From Aaosphaeria pasadenensis (lineage: Eukaryota > Ascomycota > Dothideomycetes > Pleosporales): DNA of 64,000 nucleotides. Location of the stretch: positions 248,001 to 312,000 of the forward strand of contig JAKLMB010000034.1 in assembly GCA_022813625.1 (NCBI GenBank), in the 5' to 3' direction. This document shows, piece after piece, positions 31,767 to 42,061 of the stretch. The notes under the pieces were generated by a model. The model had not been told where the DNA came from. It ran no database searches and saw nothing but the letters and a program-made list of their open reading frames with translations. Every line of letters begins with the position of its first letter. Position 1 is the stretch's first letter. Made by a program: the position numbers and the translations under genes.

Positions 31767-32963
31767 TTAATAGCTGTTCTCTAGCTCTCGAAGCAATGCT
31801 TCCGTCACTGTGACCATGTCTGCATTTCCTCCTATATCCTTGGTTTTGAACCCACTTTCCGTCACCTTTTCAATGCCCTTCATCAACTTCTCCCCAGCCT
31901 CTTGTTCACCAAGCCACTTCAACATCTCCGCAACACTCCAGAATGTCCCGACCGGATTCGCGACACCAAGCCCTGCAATGTCTGGAGCACTCCCATGGAT
32001 CGGTTCAAACATGCTCGGGAACTCCCTCGTCGGATTCAAATTGCTCGATGGAGCGACTCCGATGCTGCCTGAGAGCGCAGCAGCCAGGTCGGAAAGAATA
32101 TCGCCATGGAGGTTGGTCGCCACGATGGTGTCCAATGTGCTCGGCTTCAGCACCATTCGTACCGTCATGGCGTCAACCAACATCTTGTCCGTCTTAACGT
32201 CAGGATACTCGGCTGCCACTTCATAGAAGATCTTATCCCACAACACCAATCCATGCCTTTGCGCATTACTTTTTGTCACTAGTGTAAGATGTTTCCGTGG
32301 TCGGCTCGACGCTGTGTCGAAAGCAAATCGGATAGTGCGCTCTATGCCTTGCCTTGTGAAAACCGCAACCTCGTTGGCAATAGTGTACGGAGTGTCGTCA
32401 TGGGTGGTGCCGCCCTGGCCCGCATATTCGCCTTCGCTGTTCTCGCGGACGATGACCCAATCGAGGTCTTGCGCATCGACGTGCTTGAGGGGGGAGCTTA
32501 ATCCGGGGAGAACACGGATCGGTCGAAGGTTGACGTATTGATTGAACTGAGGCTCGTAAGCGAAGGGACATGCAAGTGTGAGATCGGGTACACATACCAT
32601 TTTGCGAATTGGGAGGATCAACCCCCATAAAGAGATATGGTCGGGGACATCTGATCGCACTCAATATTGGCACTTCATATTCCGAAAAGAATGGATGTAG
32701 GACGAGTTATACATACCTGGAGATCCCACAGCGCCGAACAAGATCGCATCGTACTTCTTCAAGGTCTTGAGTCCGTCTGCGGGGATGTACTCCCCTGTCT
32801 TCAGGTAATCATTCGAACTCCAATTGAATGTATCGATCTGCAATTTGAATGTCTTCGATAGCTTCTCGAGCTGTTTAAGGACTCTGTGCGCTTGTTCAAT
32901 GACTTCAATTCCTATTCCGTCGCCCGGGATCGAGGCAATGCGGTGTTCGCGTACGTCGGTCAT
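31767..32963 (-). CDS. Tartrate-dehydrogenase-like enzyme (isopropylmalate DH family)
   Basis: Three exons 32963-32717, 32650-32598, 32546-31767 (359 aa). Joins restore GAVGSPDVPDHISLWGL and LPIRKMFNQYVNLRPIRVLPG, the NAD-binding and substrate loops of the beta-decarboxylating dehydrogenase family; reading through the second intron would insert 17 foreign residues. Other landmarks are IASIPGDGIGIEVI, VRENSEGEYAGQGG, the Asp pair in NLHGDILSDLAA and FEPIHGSAPDIAG. VPDHISLWGLxLPIR plus NSEGEYAG is more like the tartrate dehydrogenase/decarboxylase (TtuC, D-malate dehydrogenase) branch than LeuB or isocitrate dehydrogenase. It would oxidise tartrate or D-malate with NAD in the cytosol. Encoded just downstream of succinate-semialdehyde dehydrogenase on the same strand. 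The substrate is inferred. Confidence 0.9.
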
Positions 32964-33407
32964 TGTTAGTAAGGTTCTTGCAAGGTTCGTAATGTAGAGA
33001 AGTGTATGGAGCTGGGATTCTCTCGCTGGGTTGCAATCGCATATATTTGAACATGCTCCGACTTCGGTGTAACTTCCGTCGAGGTGCAATTCCCATCCGT
33101 CATCGCTGGATGTCAGGTCAGGTGAAGTTAATAAGGAACGGAATCGAAGTCCCGCAATGGCTTCAATTCCGAACGGCGGTAACCGTTCATCGCGAGAGGC
33201 TCTGCAACTTGTGTCCAAAGCAGTCATGTATCTTGCATCTCTGATTTTCATTTCGAAAATGTTGATTTGGGAGGAAATAACCTTTCGGGTGGTTTGAGGC
33301 CGAGCATGTAACATCAATATTTCACAAAGCTACGAGAAGAACAAAGCGTGAAAATCGTATTTCTATCATTTCTAGTATCTACAGATTGCTGCACATTGGC
33401 AGAGCTA
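32964..33407. other. Intergenic between two dehydrogenase genes
   Basis: About 440 bp holding the promoter of the tartrate-dehydrogenase-like gene. The reading frame is open upstream to an ATG at 33317, but the extra residues are not family-like and are taken as 5' UTR. Confidence 0.5.
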
Positions 33408-35176
33408 TTAAGCATCCTGGTTTCCAATGGTCACGCTCTTGATTATCTGGTAATCCTCAAGACCGTATAGACTGCCCTCCTTTCCATATCCGCTCTCCTT
33501 TACACCACCAAATGGTGCCTCGGCCGCGCTGATCTTGCCGGTATTCACACCGACCATACCGACTTGCAGTCTTTGTGCGACTCGCATCGCCCTTCCGATA
33601 TTGCGTGAGAAGAAGTAACCTGCAAGACCGAATTCCGTATCGTTGGCGAGCTTAATAGCTTCCTCCTCCGTCTCAAACTCGAAGATTGGAGCGAGAGGTC
33701 CGAATGTCTCGTCCTTGCTGACGAGCGCGTCTGAGGTAACGCCGGAAAGAACAGTGGGCTCGAAGAAGAAACCTGAGTTATCTGGAGCGGATCCGCCGAA
33801 TTCGACCTTGGCGCCCTTGGAAAGGGCATCGGAAACGTGCTCTTTGACCTTGTCGACGGCGGACTTGTTGACGAGAGGACCTTGTGTGGTTTTTGTGTCG
33901 AGACCAGGTCCCATTTGAAGGGCAGCGACCTTCTTGACGAGTTTGGCGGTGAATTCCTTAGCGACACCCTTCTGTACGTAAAGACGGTTTGCGCTGGGAA
34001 ACAAGTGTTAGCAACGGGTGTTTTGTTTGTGATAGAGCTGGTTGGGTTGACTTACCACACACATGTCTGTCCTGTACATCGGAACTTGCAGAACATTGCT
34101 CCTTCAACCGCCAAATCCAGATCGGCGTCGTCGAAAACGATGAATGGCGCATTTCCACCCAGCTCCAAACTGAGCTTCTTGAGTGTGCCCGCCGCAAGCT
34201 TGGCAAGCATTTTACCCACACCAGTCGAGCCGGTGAAACTGATCTTGTTCACGAGCGGGTTGGTCGCCAGTTCGGTAGCGGCCTCTCTGTTCTTTGTGGG
34301 ACAGACCTGGATGATGGCTGGTGGAATGCCCGCCTCGACGGCCAGCTTCGTCAATGCCAGGCAGGTGAATGGAGTCTCACTCGGGGGCTTGATGACAACG
34401 GAGCATCCTGCAGCCAGTGCTGGTCCGACTTTTCTGGTGATCATGGCTGCTGGGAAGTTCCATGGCGTGATGATACCGCAAACGCCGACCGGCTCGCGCG
34501 TTGTGTATAGAGTTGTGTGAGGTGTGGAAGAAGGAATAGTAACTCCGTAGGCACGCGTTGCTTCCTCTGCAAACCACGCAATAAAGCTTGCTGCGTAGAC
34601 GACTTCGCCCTTTGCTTCGGCATATGTTTTACCGTTTTCGAGGCAGAGTATTGTTGCAACTGTAGATTACCGCCCGCGTTAGACTTGAAGATAATGGGGC
34701 GAGGCCAATAAGATGATTACTTACTGTCGTCCTGATTCTGTATAATAAGCTCGTACCACTTTCGCAGGAGAGCGCCTCGAGAAGTGCCTGTGGTGCTTGC
34801 GAAGAACTTTGGCTGAGCTTCCGATGCGCTCTTGATTGCGTTCTGGAAATCAGCAAGGTCACAATCGGCAACCTTCCCTAGTACCGTGGCCGTTGACGGC
34901 TCTATGTATTGTGAGAAACCATATACTGAGTTTCTTAACAACGGTGAATCTTCTTACCATAGACGGGAAATGTCTTGTCTGAGCTCTTCCATTTGCCGTC
35001 GATGAAGGCATCTGAGATGAAAAGAGATTTGTCCTTTAGCTGTTTACATATCGATTAGAGTCAGCTGTGAACGGAATGAGGGGTAGTCAGAAATGCGGTT
35101 ATTGCTTGGGACATACAGCAGTAAGAGCTCGCTCATGATAATCAGCAGAGCTAGCTTTTGTGTCTATGGAACCCAT
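33408..35176 (-). CDS. Succinate-semialdehyde dehydrogenase (aldehyde DH family)
   Basis: Five exons 35176-35117, 35039-34958, 34901-34725, 34659-34056, 33993-33408 (502 aa). All joins keep phase, and the fourth intron splits the catalytic motif TGQTCVCANR. Aldehyde dehydrogenase landmarks are WNFPAAMITRK, KPPSETPFT, FTGSTGVGK, LELGGNAPFIVFDDADLD and the nucleophilic cysteine in GQTCV; the C-terminal APFGGVKESGYGKEG is also typical. ELGGNAPFIVFDDAD and QTCVCANR favour the succinate-semialdehyde branch (yeast Uga2, bacterial GabD), which completes the GABA shunt with NAD(P). A related semialdehyde cannot be excluded. Donors are GTATGT, GTAAGA, GTAAGT and GTAAGT. Confidence 0.92.
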
Positions 35177-35893
35177 TTTGTAAAGATTGGTTAAGATCAG
35201 ATTATGAATTGTCAAAGACTTTGGGCATAAAAAATGTGAACAAAAGGTCGATTCGATCTATAGTGATTTGTCCGAGCGCAGAAGTAACTATATTATTGTC
35301 CTCCATAGCTCCATCATATATTCCTTTACCGGCTCCGAACTTCCATCGCGTTGCTATCCCGTGGGTTTCGCCATGAACCGGCCGGAGCGCGTCAAGATGC
35401 GGGGAGCGGGTTAGCGCCAAAGAAGATCCAATCGGATTTCAGATTCCGGCGGCTCTTACACGCTCGGGAAAGTCACAATCCATACAAAGTCGGAGGAAAC
35501 TCTTGTCTAGAAGATTCGCGAGGCCGGTTCAATTGAATTCCTATTCATTATCGGAATCAATTCCTGGGCGGATATGCTACATCCTCTTCCAGGCCCTAGC
35601 TTTGGTCCAGGCACAAACTCTGGGGTAATCGTGACCAGATGACCGCACCGGGGGATTTTTCAGAAAGCCAACGGAAACATTGAGAATTCGATTGCCCAGT
35701 GAGTCAAATGGAAATCATATTCAATTCCTGGCCATGTCGGCCTAGAGATCGTGCGACACGTATTCTGTGCTTCTTTTTGTGTTGAATGCAGTTGCATCCT
35801 TCCTCTGAACAAGGAGTTTCATTGATACCCCAACACTTGGTTTCTTGATAAATATTTTTCAAAATACCTCCACAGTAAACATTCTCAAATAAA
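35177..35893. other. Intergenic, divergent promoter region
   Basis: About 715 bp between the divergent starts of the semialdehyde dehydrogenase and the 6-phosphofructo-2-kinase. Nothing more than short ORFs; one CGGAAT word at 35552-35557. Confidence 0.5.
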
Positions 35894-37419
35894 ATGCAAT
35901 CCGTCAATGGTCATATCGCCTCAGGAGATGTCAGCACAAAATTGGTGGTCGTTATGGTCGGCCTCCCCGCGCGTGGGAAAAGCTACATTGTCAAGAAATT
36001 AGCTCGATATCTGAACTGGTTGAGATACAAAACAATGAACTTTAATGTCGGCGAGCGAAGAAGATTAGTTCGACCAACCGATATCGCGGACGGGCCAGTT
36101 TCGAAAGAGTCTACTTCGTCGCATTCATCGTCAGCTGCATTCTTTGATCCCGCGAATCGATCGAGCGTGGCACTCCGCGATCAGGTAGCGCTCCAAACCT
36201 TGGATGAATTGCTAGATTGGTTACTACTTGAAGACGGCACAGTTGGAATTTTGGACGCGACAAACAACACACCTGAACGTCGCCGGCTCATTCGCTCACA
36301 TATTAGAGCAAGAGCCGGCGATGGCCTCAGCATCATCTACCTCGAGAGCCGTTGCTTCGATGAAGCCATCCTAGAGACGAATATGCGCCTCAAACTATCA
36401 GGCCCCGACTACAAAGACAAAGACCACGACAAAGCGTTGGCCGATTTTCGCCAACGTGTCGCATTGTACGAGAAATCGTATGTGCCTCTCGGAGAAGCGG
36501 AAGAGGCAGATATGGTATCCTACATACAGACCATTGATGTCGGAAGGAAGATCAACACACATCTTGCACAAGGTTTCCTGGCTACTCAGATGGTGGAGTA
36601 TCTGTTGAACTTCAACCTTTCGGACCGTCAGATTTGGATCTCTTGCAACGGCGAAAGCATCGACGACGCTGAAGGAAAGATCGGCCGCAACTCAGATTTA
36701 AGCGATCATGGAAAGACGTATTCCCAGGTGCTGGCGCGATTCATAGATACGCAACGAAAAAATCGCATCGTTCCACGAAAGGGTCCCAAGTCATCACCGA
36801 ACGGTGACCAACAGCCTACCATCAATGGATCATCGCACACAGATCATCAAGACTTTGGTATATGGACTTCGACAATGCCTCAAGCGATAGAGACTGCGCT
36901 TCCGTTTGACTTTGCTATTTACCCGAAAAGGCAGATGAAGATGCTCGACGATCTCAATGCAGGCATCATGGCGGGTCTCACGTACAGCCAGATTCAGACA
37001 CTCCACCCTGACGAATACGCTGCCCGTAAAGCGAATAAACTCCTTTATAGATGGCCTGGCACAGGAGGCGAGGGGTACATAGATGTCATCAACCGACTGC
37101 GAGTGGTCATTCTAGAGTTGGAACGAGTGAGAGATCATTTGCTGCTTGTGACACATCGAGCTGTGGTGCGGGTTCTGTTGGCGTACTTCTGGGATTTGAG
37201 GAGGGATGAGTTGGCGGATCTCGAGGTGGCCAAGGATACAGTGTTCTGTTTACAACCGGTAGGGCCTCCATCGCTATTTGAGGATACAGCTAGAGTCAGA
37301 TGCTAACAATGCTGTGTGCACTATAGAAGCCGTATGGGATCAAAACGACGATTTACCGATACTCACCGAAGACGGAGTGGTTCGAACAGGTATCTAATAA
37401 TATATCTAGCGGGGAGTAG
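35894..37419 (+). CDS. 6-phosphofructo-2-kinase with degenerate bisphosphatase site
   Basis: Two exons, 35894-37258 and 37327-37419 (485 aa); the second supplies the family ending KPYGIKTTIYRYSP. The kinase half has the P-loop GLPARGKS (23-30), NVGERRR (51-57), the Walker-B-like GILDATNNT (118-126) and YLESRCFD. The phosphatase half keeps the fold (GLTYSQIQTLHPDEYAARKANK, RWPGTGGEGYIDVINRL, VTHRAVVRVLLAYF), but the catalytic RHGE is CNGE (251-254): both the Arg and the phospho-accepting His are lost. By analogy with yeast Pfk26, which also lacks the histidine, the protein should make fructose-2,6-bisphosphate and not degrade it. Compared with usual enzymes it has a short N-terminal extension and an internal Ser-rich insertion (residues 68-90). 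Confidence 0.93.
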
Positions 37420-37858
37420 GAGTGACGGAACGATAGAATCATAATGGATGCATAAATGTTCCACGTCTTAGTAACAGAAATTTTTATCTTATTTATGTGA
37501 TCCAAAAGAATTGAGGTATCTTGCAGCTGTTGCCTAATTGCACCTATCCGTAAGATGGCCATGTGTCTCCCAAACTGTATTGAACGACTACAAAATAAAA
37601 GGTACTTCATAAATGTTGCAATGAGCATGGTTGAAGCTTTAAATTGGATGGTGGAAGCATAAGACGGGAAAATTTGAACACTGCAATCAGCGCATTCAAA
37701 ATCATCGCATCAAACAATATTCGAGAGGATAGATGTGTCATGTTGAGAACGATCTAATAATTTTTTGAAATATCCAAATTCTTCGCGTATTTACATCATG
37801 AACAAACCATGCTAAACATATTCTAGGAACTAATCATCTCGGCTCGCTTTACTAATGT
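37420..37858. other. Intergenic between convergent genes
   Basis: AT-rich 3' flanks of the kinase gene and the monooxygenase gene. No gene or repeat recognised. Confidence 0.5.
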
Positions 37859-39678
37859 CTAATAACCCAATGCTGTTCGCGCCTTCTCAAACACAACCTG
37901 AACAAGACGAGGTATCTCAACAGCGCCCTTTTTCCCAGACGCGAAATAAATAACAGCAGCGGCAACAGCTAGTTTGGTCAAAGGCTTCGTTGTGACAATC
38001 CACCTCTTAACGGTGAAAAGCGGCCACAAAGCAGACCCGCCGCTCAAGTTGAATGCCTTCCAGTCTGGAGTGTATGTTGCCCACCAGAAAGACCTCGCCA
38101 GACCAGGCCAAGAAGCAGCGTTCCTGCCGAAGTTGCCAATATACCAGTTCGAGCAATCGCCGGCGAACACGGTGTCGGCAAGTTCTGTGTGGATAGAGTT
38201 GGTCATGCGGTCCTCTGCTGCTTGCTTTACCTCGATCACAGATGCGCGGCCATCGATGAGTGGGTGGAAGAGGGACTTAAGCGCGTAGTCGACCTGAGTC
38301 TCGCATGCGAAGAGAGCGCTGTTGTTGGCAGGGAAGGTATTAGGGCCGAAAAGGATGGCGAGGTTGGGGAAGTTGTGAACGTGGGTTCCAAGGTACGCTT
38401 GTGCGCCTCTGCATGCGTTCCATTGTTCCTGGAGAGTGCTACCATTTGCACCTGTGATCTCCATGGGTACAAGGAACTGTGCTACTTGGAATCCAGTGGC
38501 AAGGACAATGATATCATAGTCATCCTTGATTCCGGAGGAGCTGATAATGCCAGTTTCAGTCATTTCTTTAATGCCCTCAGGAATCAAGGCCACGTTGGAT
38601 CGGTTGAGAGACTCGAGATAACCTGGATCGAAGATGCGTCGCTTGCAACCCAATGGGAACTTGGGGATCACCGCATCCCAGTACTTGGAGGGTGTCATGG
38701 ACTTGATGTACTCTATCGACTCTTGCTCCTTGGCCTTGCGCGCTCTCTGGCCCTTGGGCGATGGGAAGTAGGTTGTTGTCTCCTCATCTGCCTCCAAAAA
38801 GATCATGAGGCGGAGCAGACGTTGCCACAGAGGCAAGTAGCGGAAAGCGAATTTGTCCAAGTCGGTAAACATACGGTTGGGGCGAGCGTGGTACCATTGT
38901 CCACTACGAGCATACTGCTTAACGAAGCCCGCGCTCTTCGCGATAGCAGGGACGACCTGAGCTGCGCTGCATCCATTGCCAATAACTGCAACTCGCTTGC
39001 CCTTGTAGCTGACTGAATGATCCCATCTTGCGGTGTGGAACATTGCGCCTTTGAATTTCTCCATGCCGGGGAATTTGACGTCTCGGGGGTAGGAAATGGC
39101 GCCAACGGCGGACACAAAGATGGAGGCGAACTGAGAGTACTCAATGCCGGTTGCCAGGTCCTTCAACTTGACCTCCCACTTTGTCTTGTCGGAATGCCAC
39201 TTTGCACCCAAGCACTCGACAGATGAATGAACGTGAGGGCGGAGAGCGAATTTGTCAACTGTGTCTTCCATGTCTTTGTAACAAGTTAGCCTCTGCACCT
39301 TTGAAGACTGGGGGTAGTAGGAGGAAGAAATTTGGAGATGTATTCTTACATTGCAAGATTTCGGGCTGTTCGCAAAGCTGCTTCGACCAGTTTGGATTGG
39401 GGTTGAAGCTGAACGAGTAGAGATGTGATTGAAGATCGCAACCACTATGTTTCGTTAGTATTCATCGGATGGAACAGATTAAAAAACATGGGGAACGTGA
39501 AAAGAGCTTACCATCCTGGATAGGTGTTTGTCCTCCAAGTTCCACCAACGCCATCGAGCTTCTCGTAAATAGTGAAATCCTCAAAGCCGAGCTCATGCTT
39601 GAGCCTGTATGCCATGGCAATACCGGCTGGGCCGGCGCCAATGATGATGGCGTTCAATTCCTTTGCGTACTTCGACAT
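37859..39678 (-). CDS. Baeyer-Villiger-type flavin monooxygenase
   Basis: Three exons 39678-39512, 39444-39350, 39273-37859 (558 aa). The joins rebuild YPGCGCDLQSHLYSFSF and QPEILQYMEDTVDKF. FAD-binding GAGPAGIA lies at residues 14-21, the BVMO fingerprint FKGAMFHTARW follows the first domain, and the NADPH-binding motif is GNGCSAAQ. A late hydrophobic stretch (LTKLAVAAAVIYFASG) near the C-terminus may anchor the enzyme to a membrane. Substrate unknown: such enzymes oxygenate ketones, steroids or secondary-metabolite intermediates. It is divergent from the zinc polyol dehydrogenase with 655 bp between starts, but no biosynthetic backbone gene (PKS, NRPS, terpene cyclase) is in view. Confidence 0.92.
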
Positions 39679-40333
39679 ATTGACTGGCTATGACGATGCG
39701 ACAAAAGTAATGAAAATAAAAGTTCAATGATCTTTGTGTGGGCTGGGTGCTGTCGGATCGTTGGATTTATCTAGTTTTGCACTGCACCCACGCGTGGCAA
39801 AGTCTCAGGAGATAATGCGCCGATGCAATGCACCACTTCGCGGATTTCCAATACATCGTGTAACTGAACGGAACTATATTTGTGGGGTAGAAACTTTGTC
39901 GCTCAGCCATTATCAACTCCCGAATGCAACGGAATTTGTGTTCGTGTGAAGCCGAACATCCCAATTAGGAAATATTTGTCCACCAGCCAATCAGCGAGCA
40001 GTTGGAAACCATATCCCGTTGAAGTCGTTGGTCTTCTCCGCAACTGCAGATAACATTAGAACTACTTTGGGAAATCCGCAAAGCCTTCATGTGATCCATC
40101 AAAGATTGCGAGTAGCCATTGCCGATCGTTCGAGATGTTCGGAATCATAGTATTCAATTGTCGCAAAAACCGCCTCCGCATTTGTCATACTTCGATGGAT
40201 TTCCAGGTCACCAACTTCTTTAGTGGTGCAGAGTTTTGAAGGCATCGTACAATTACCCCAGATCTCGTCTGTGGAGACAGTTTCAAAACTGAGATTAGAT
40301 TTGCATGAAGTTCTAGTCGACGCAAACTACACT
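39679..40333. promoter_or_regulatory. Divergent promoter, monooxygenase / polyol dehydrogenase
   Basis: 655 bp between divergent start codons. CGGAAT words occur at 39930-39935 and 40140-40145. The frame of the dehydrogenase is open upstream to a GTG at 40223, but the first ATG at 40334 is preferred. Confidence 0.4.
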
Positions 40334-41604
40334 ATGGCAACTACAACAACCTCAACAGCAACAACCGCCGTGACGAGTTCTGGCCAATACCTTCACGGTC
40401 CCAAGAATCTCCAATTCGAATCTCGACCTGTCTCATCTCTACAGCCCGACGAGGTTCAAGTTGCCATTCGCTCTACGACGTTGTGCGGTTCAGATGTCCA
40501 TTACTACCTGCACTTCCGCAATGGTAGCATCCAGGCCCGCGAACCGCTATGCCTAGGTCACGAGTCTGCTGGCCAGGTTGTCAATGTTGGTTCCAATGTC
40601 TCCCAATCGCGTCCAGAAATAAACGTTGGTGATCGAGTCGCATTGGAAGTAGGAGTACCATGCGAAGATTGCGATCTCTGCAAGTCTGGGCAATACAACA
40701 TCTGTCCCTCGTTGAGATTCCGCAGCTCAGGGTCAAAGTTCCCCCACTTCCAGGGCTTGCTGCAGGAGAAGGTCAACCATCCCGTGAAATGGGTACACAA
40801 GCTACCAGATTCGTTGAGCTTCGAGATTGGCGCTTTGCTCGAACCTCTGGCCGTCGCCATCCATGCTGTTAAGAGAGTGGGACCGGTATGGGATGCGAGC
40901 GGCCATAAGAGTTGCTTGGTCTTCGGCGCCGGAGCTGTAGGCTTGCTTTGTGCAGTGGCGGCCCAGGCGGCGGGATGTCGCAAAGTTGTTATGGCGGACA
41001 TTGACGAAGGAAGATTGAAGTTTGCCTTGGACAACGGGTTCGCGAATGCTGTACACGTTGTTGCCCCGAAACGAGGCGCAACCATCGAAGAGAAGCTAGA
41101 GATTGCGAGAGAAACGGCAGGTGCTGTTGGAGCCCTCACTTGGTCTGATGGAGAAAAGATAGGCAGGGTGCAAACAACTTTTGAATGCTCAGGCGTCGAG
41201 TCATGCTTACAATCATCTATATACGTGAGTATCAATGTTCTCATCAGCAATCACGGAAAAAGCGACGTGCTAACCATATCACACAGGTCACTCAATCAGG
41301 CGGTTCGGTCGTTTTGGTCGGCATGGGTGTTCCCAATCATACTCTTCCTATCTCAGATGCATCACATCGAGAAGTTAATCTCATTACAACCTGGCGATAC
41401 GCAAACGCTTACCCCAAGGCAATTGAGATCGCCACAGCATCTGTGACTGGAACTTCTATTAATGGAGTGACTCTGCCAAATGTTTCTAAACTTATCACCC
41501 ATAGATTTGAGGGGCTCGATTCAGTTCCTGTGGCGTTTGAGGCTGCAGGGAAGACTAGAGATCAAAATGGTAACCTCATTGTCAAGACGGTAGTGAACAC
41601 GTAG
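40334..41604 (+). CDS. Zinc-dependent polyol (xylitol/sorbitol-type) dehydrogenase
   Basis: Two exons, 40334-41224 and 41287-41604 (402 aa), intron GTGAGT...CACAG. Medium-chain dehydrogenase: catalytic-zinc ligands in TLCGSDVHYY, GHES and LLEPLA; structural-zinc cysteines CEDCDLCKSGQYNIC; NAD-binding GAGAVGLLC with an acidic residue after the next strand (MADIDEGR), indicating NAD preference. FxCSGVE matches the sorbitol/xylitol/L-arabinitol dehydrogenase branch. It would oxidise a polyol to the ketose. A Thr/Ser-rich N-terminal leader of about 20 residues and a 10-15 residue insertion near APKRGATIEE are slightly unusual. Neighbours (transketolase, short-chain dehydrogenase, regulator, sugar transporter) support a pentitol or hexitol pathway; exact substrate unknown. 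Confidence 0.92.
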
Positions 41605-42061
41605 ATAGATCCCATCAATGCAAACTTTGTTAATGAAAAGTCTGGAACTCTTAACTGCCTGGAGAGGAGTTAGCGTTTAACCTACCTGCGGAGGTACCTA
41701 TGTACTAAAGTAATCGAATTTCTATCTGAAATATCCATTAAATTTCCACGGAGTGTAGTGATCAGAGTCGATTGGATTTCCACCTGCCAGTCGATCGCCT
41801 ATCTGAAACAGTGATCAATGAACCGCTTCGATCAATTACTAGCAGCATAAAGCACCTACCCTGCTATACACGCCATCCCACCTGGAAAGGAAACACGAAG
41901 CCGAGTAATTGAGGGAAGATCAAGAGGGTTCTCATTTTGAAATCTCGTTCTCATTTTGAAATCTCTAATATAGAAAGAGGAATCATATCCCGTAGATCTA
42001 GTATTATAATCTATAAATTTCAAAGACACGGCTTGAATACTTCAGAGTACTGTATGTTTGA
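41605..42061. other. Intergenic between convergent genes
   Basis: 457 bp of 3' flank from the polyol dehydrogenase and transketolase. It holds a perfect 19-bp tandem duplication at 41928-41965 and no gene. Confidence 0.55.
41928..41965. repeat. Perfect 19-bp tandem duplication
   Basis: Two adjacent identical 19-bp units (41928-41946, 41947-41965), each beginning GTTCTCATTTTG. Likely a recent replication-slippage event in non-coding DNA. Confidence 0.9.

Noticed and set aside
32547..32597. 17 extra residues in the tartrate-dehydrogenase-like protein
   Set aside because: The segment starts GTATGT and ends CAG in phase; removing it restores the conserved LPIRKMFNQYVNLRP alignment.
32964..33317. 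Upstream in-frame ATG for the tartrate-dehydrogenase-like gene
   Set aside because: Family proteins start just before IASIPGDGIG; the extra 118 residues look non-coding.
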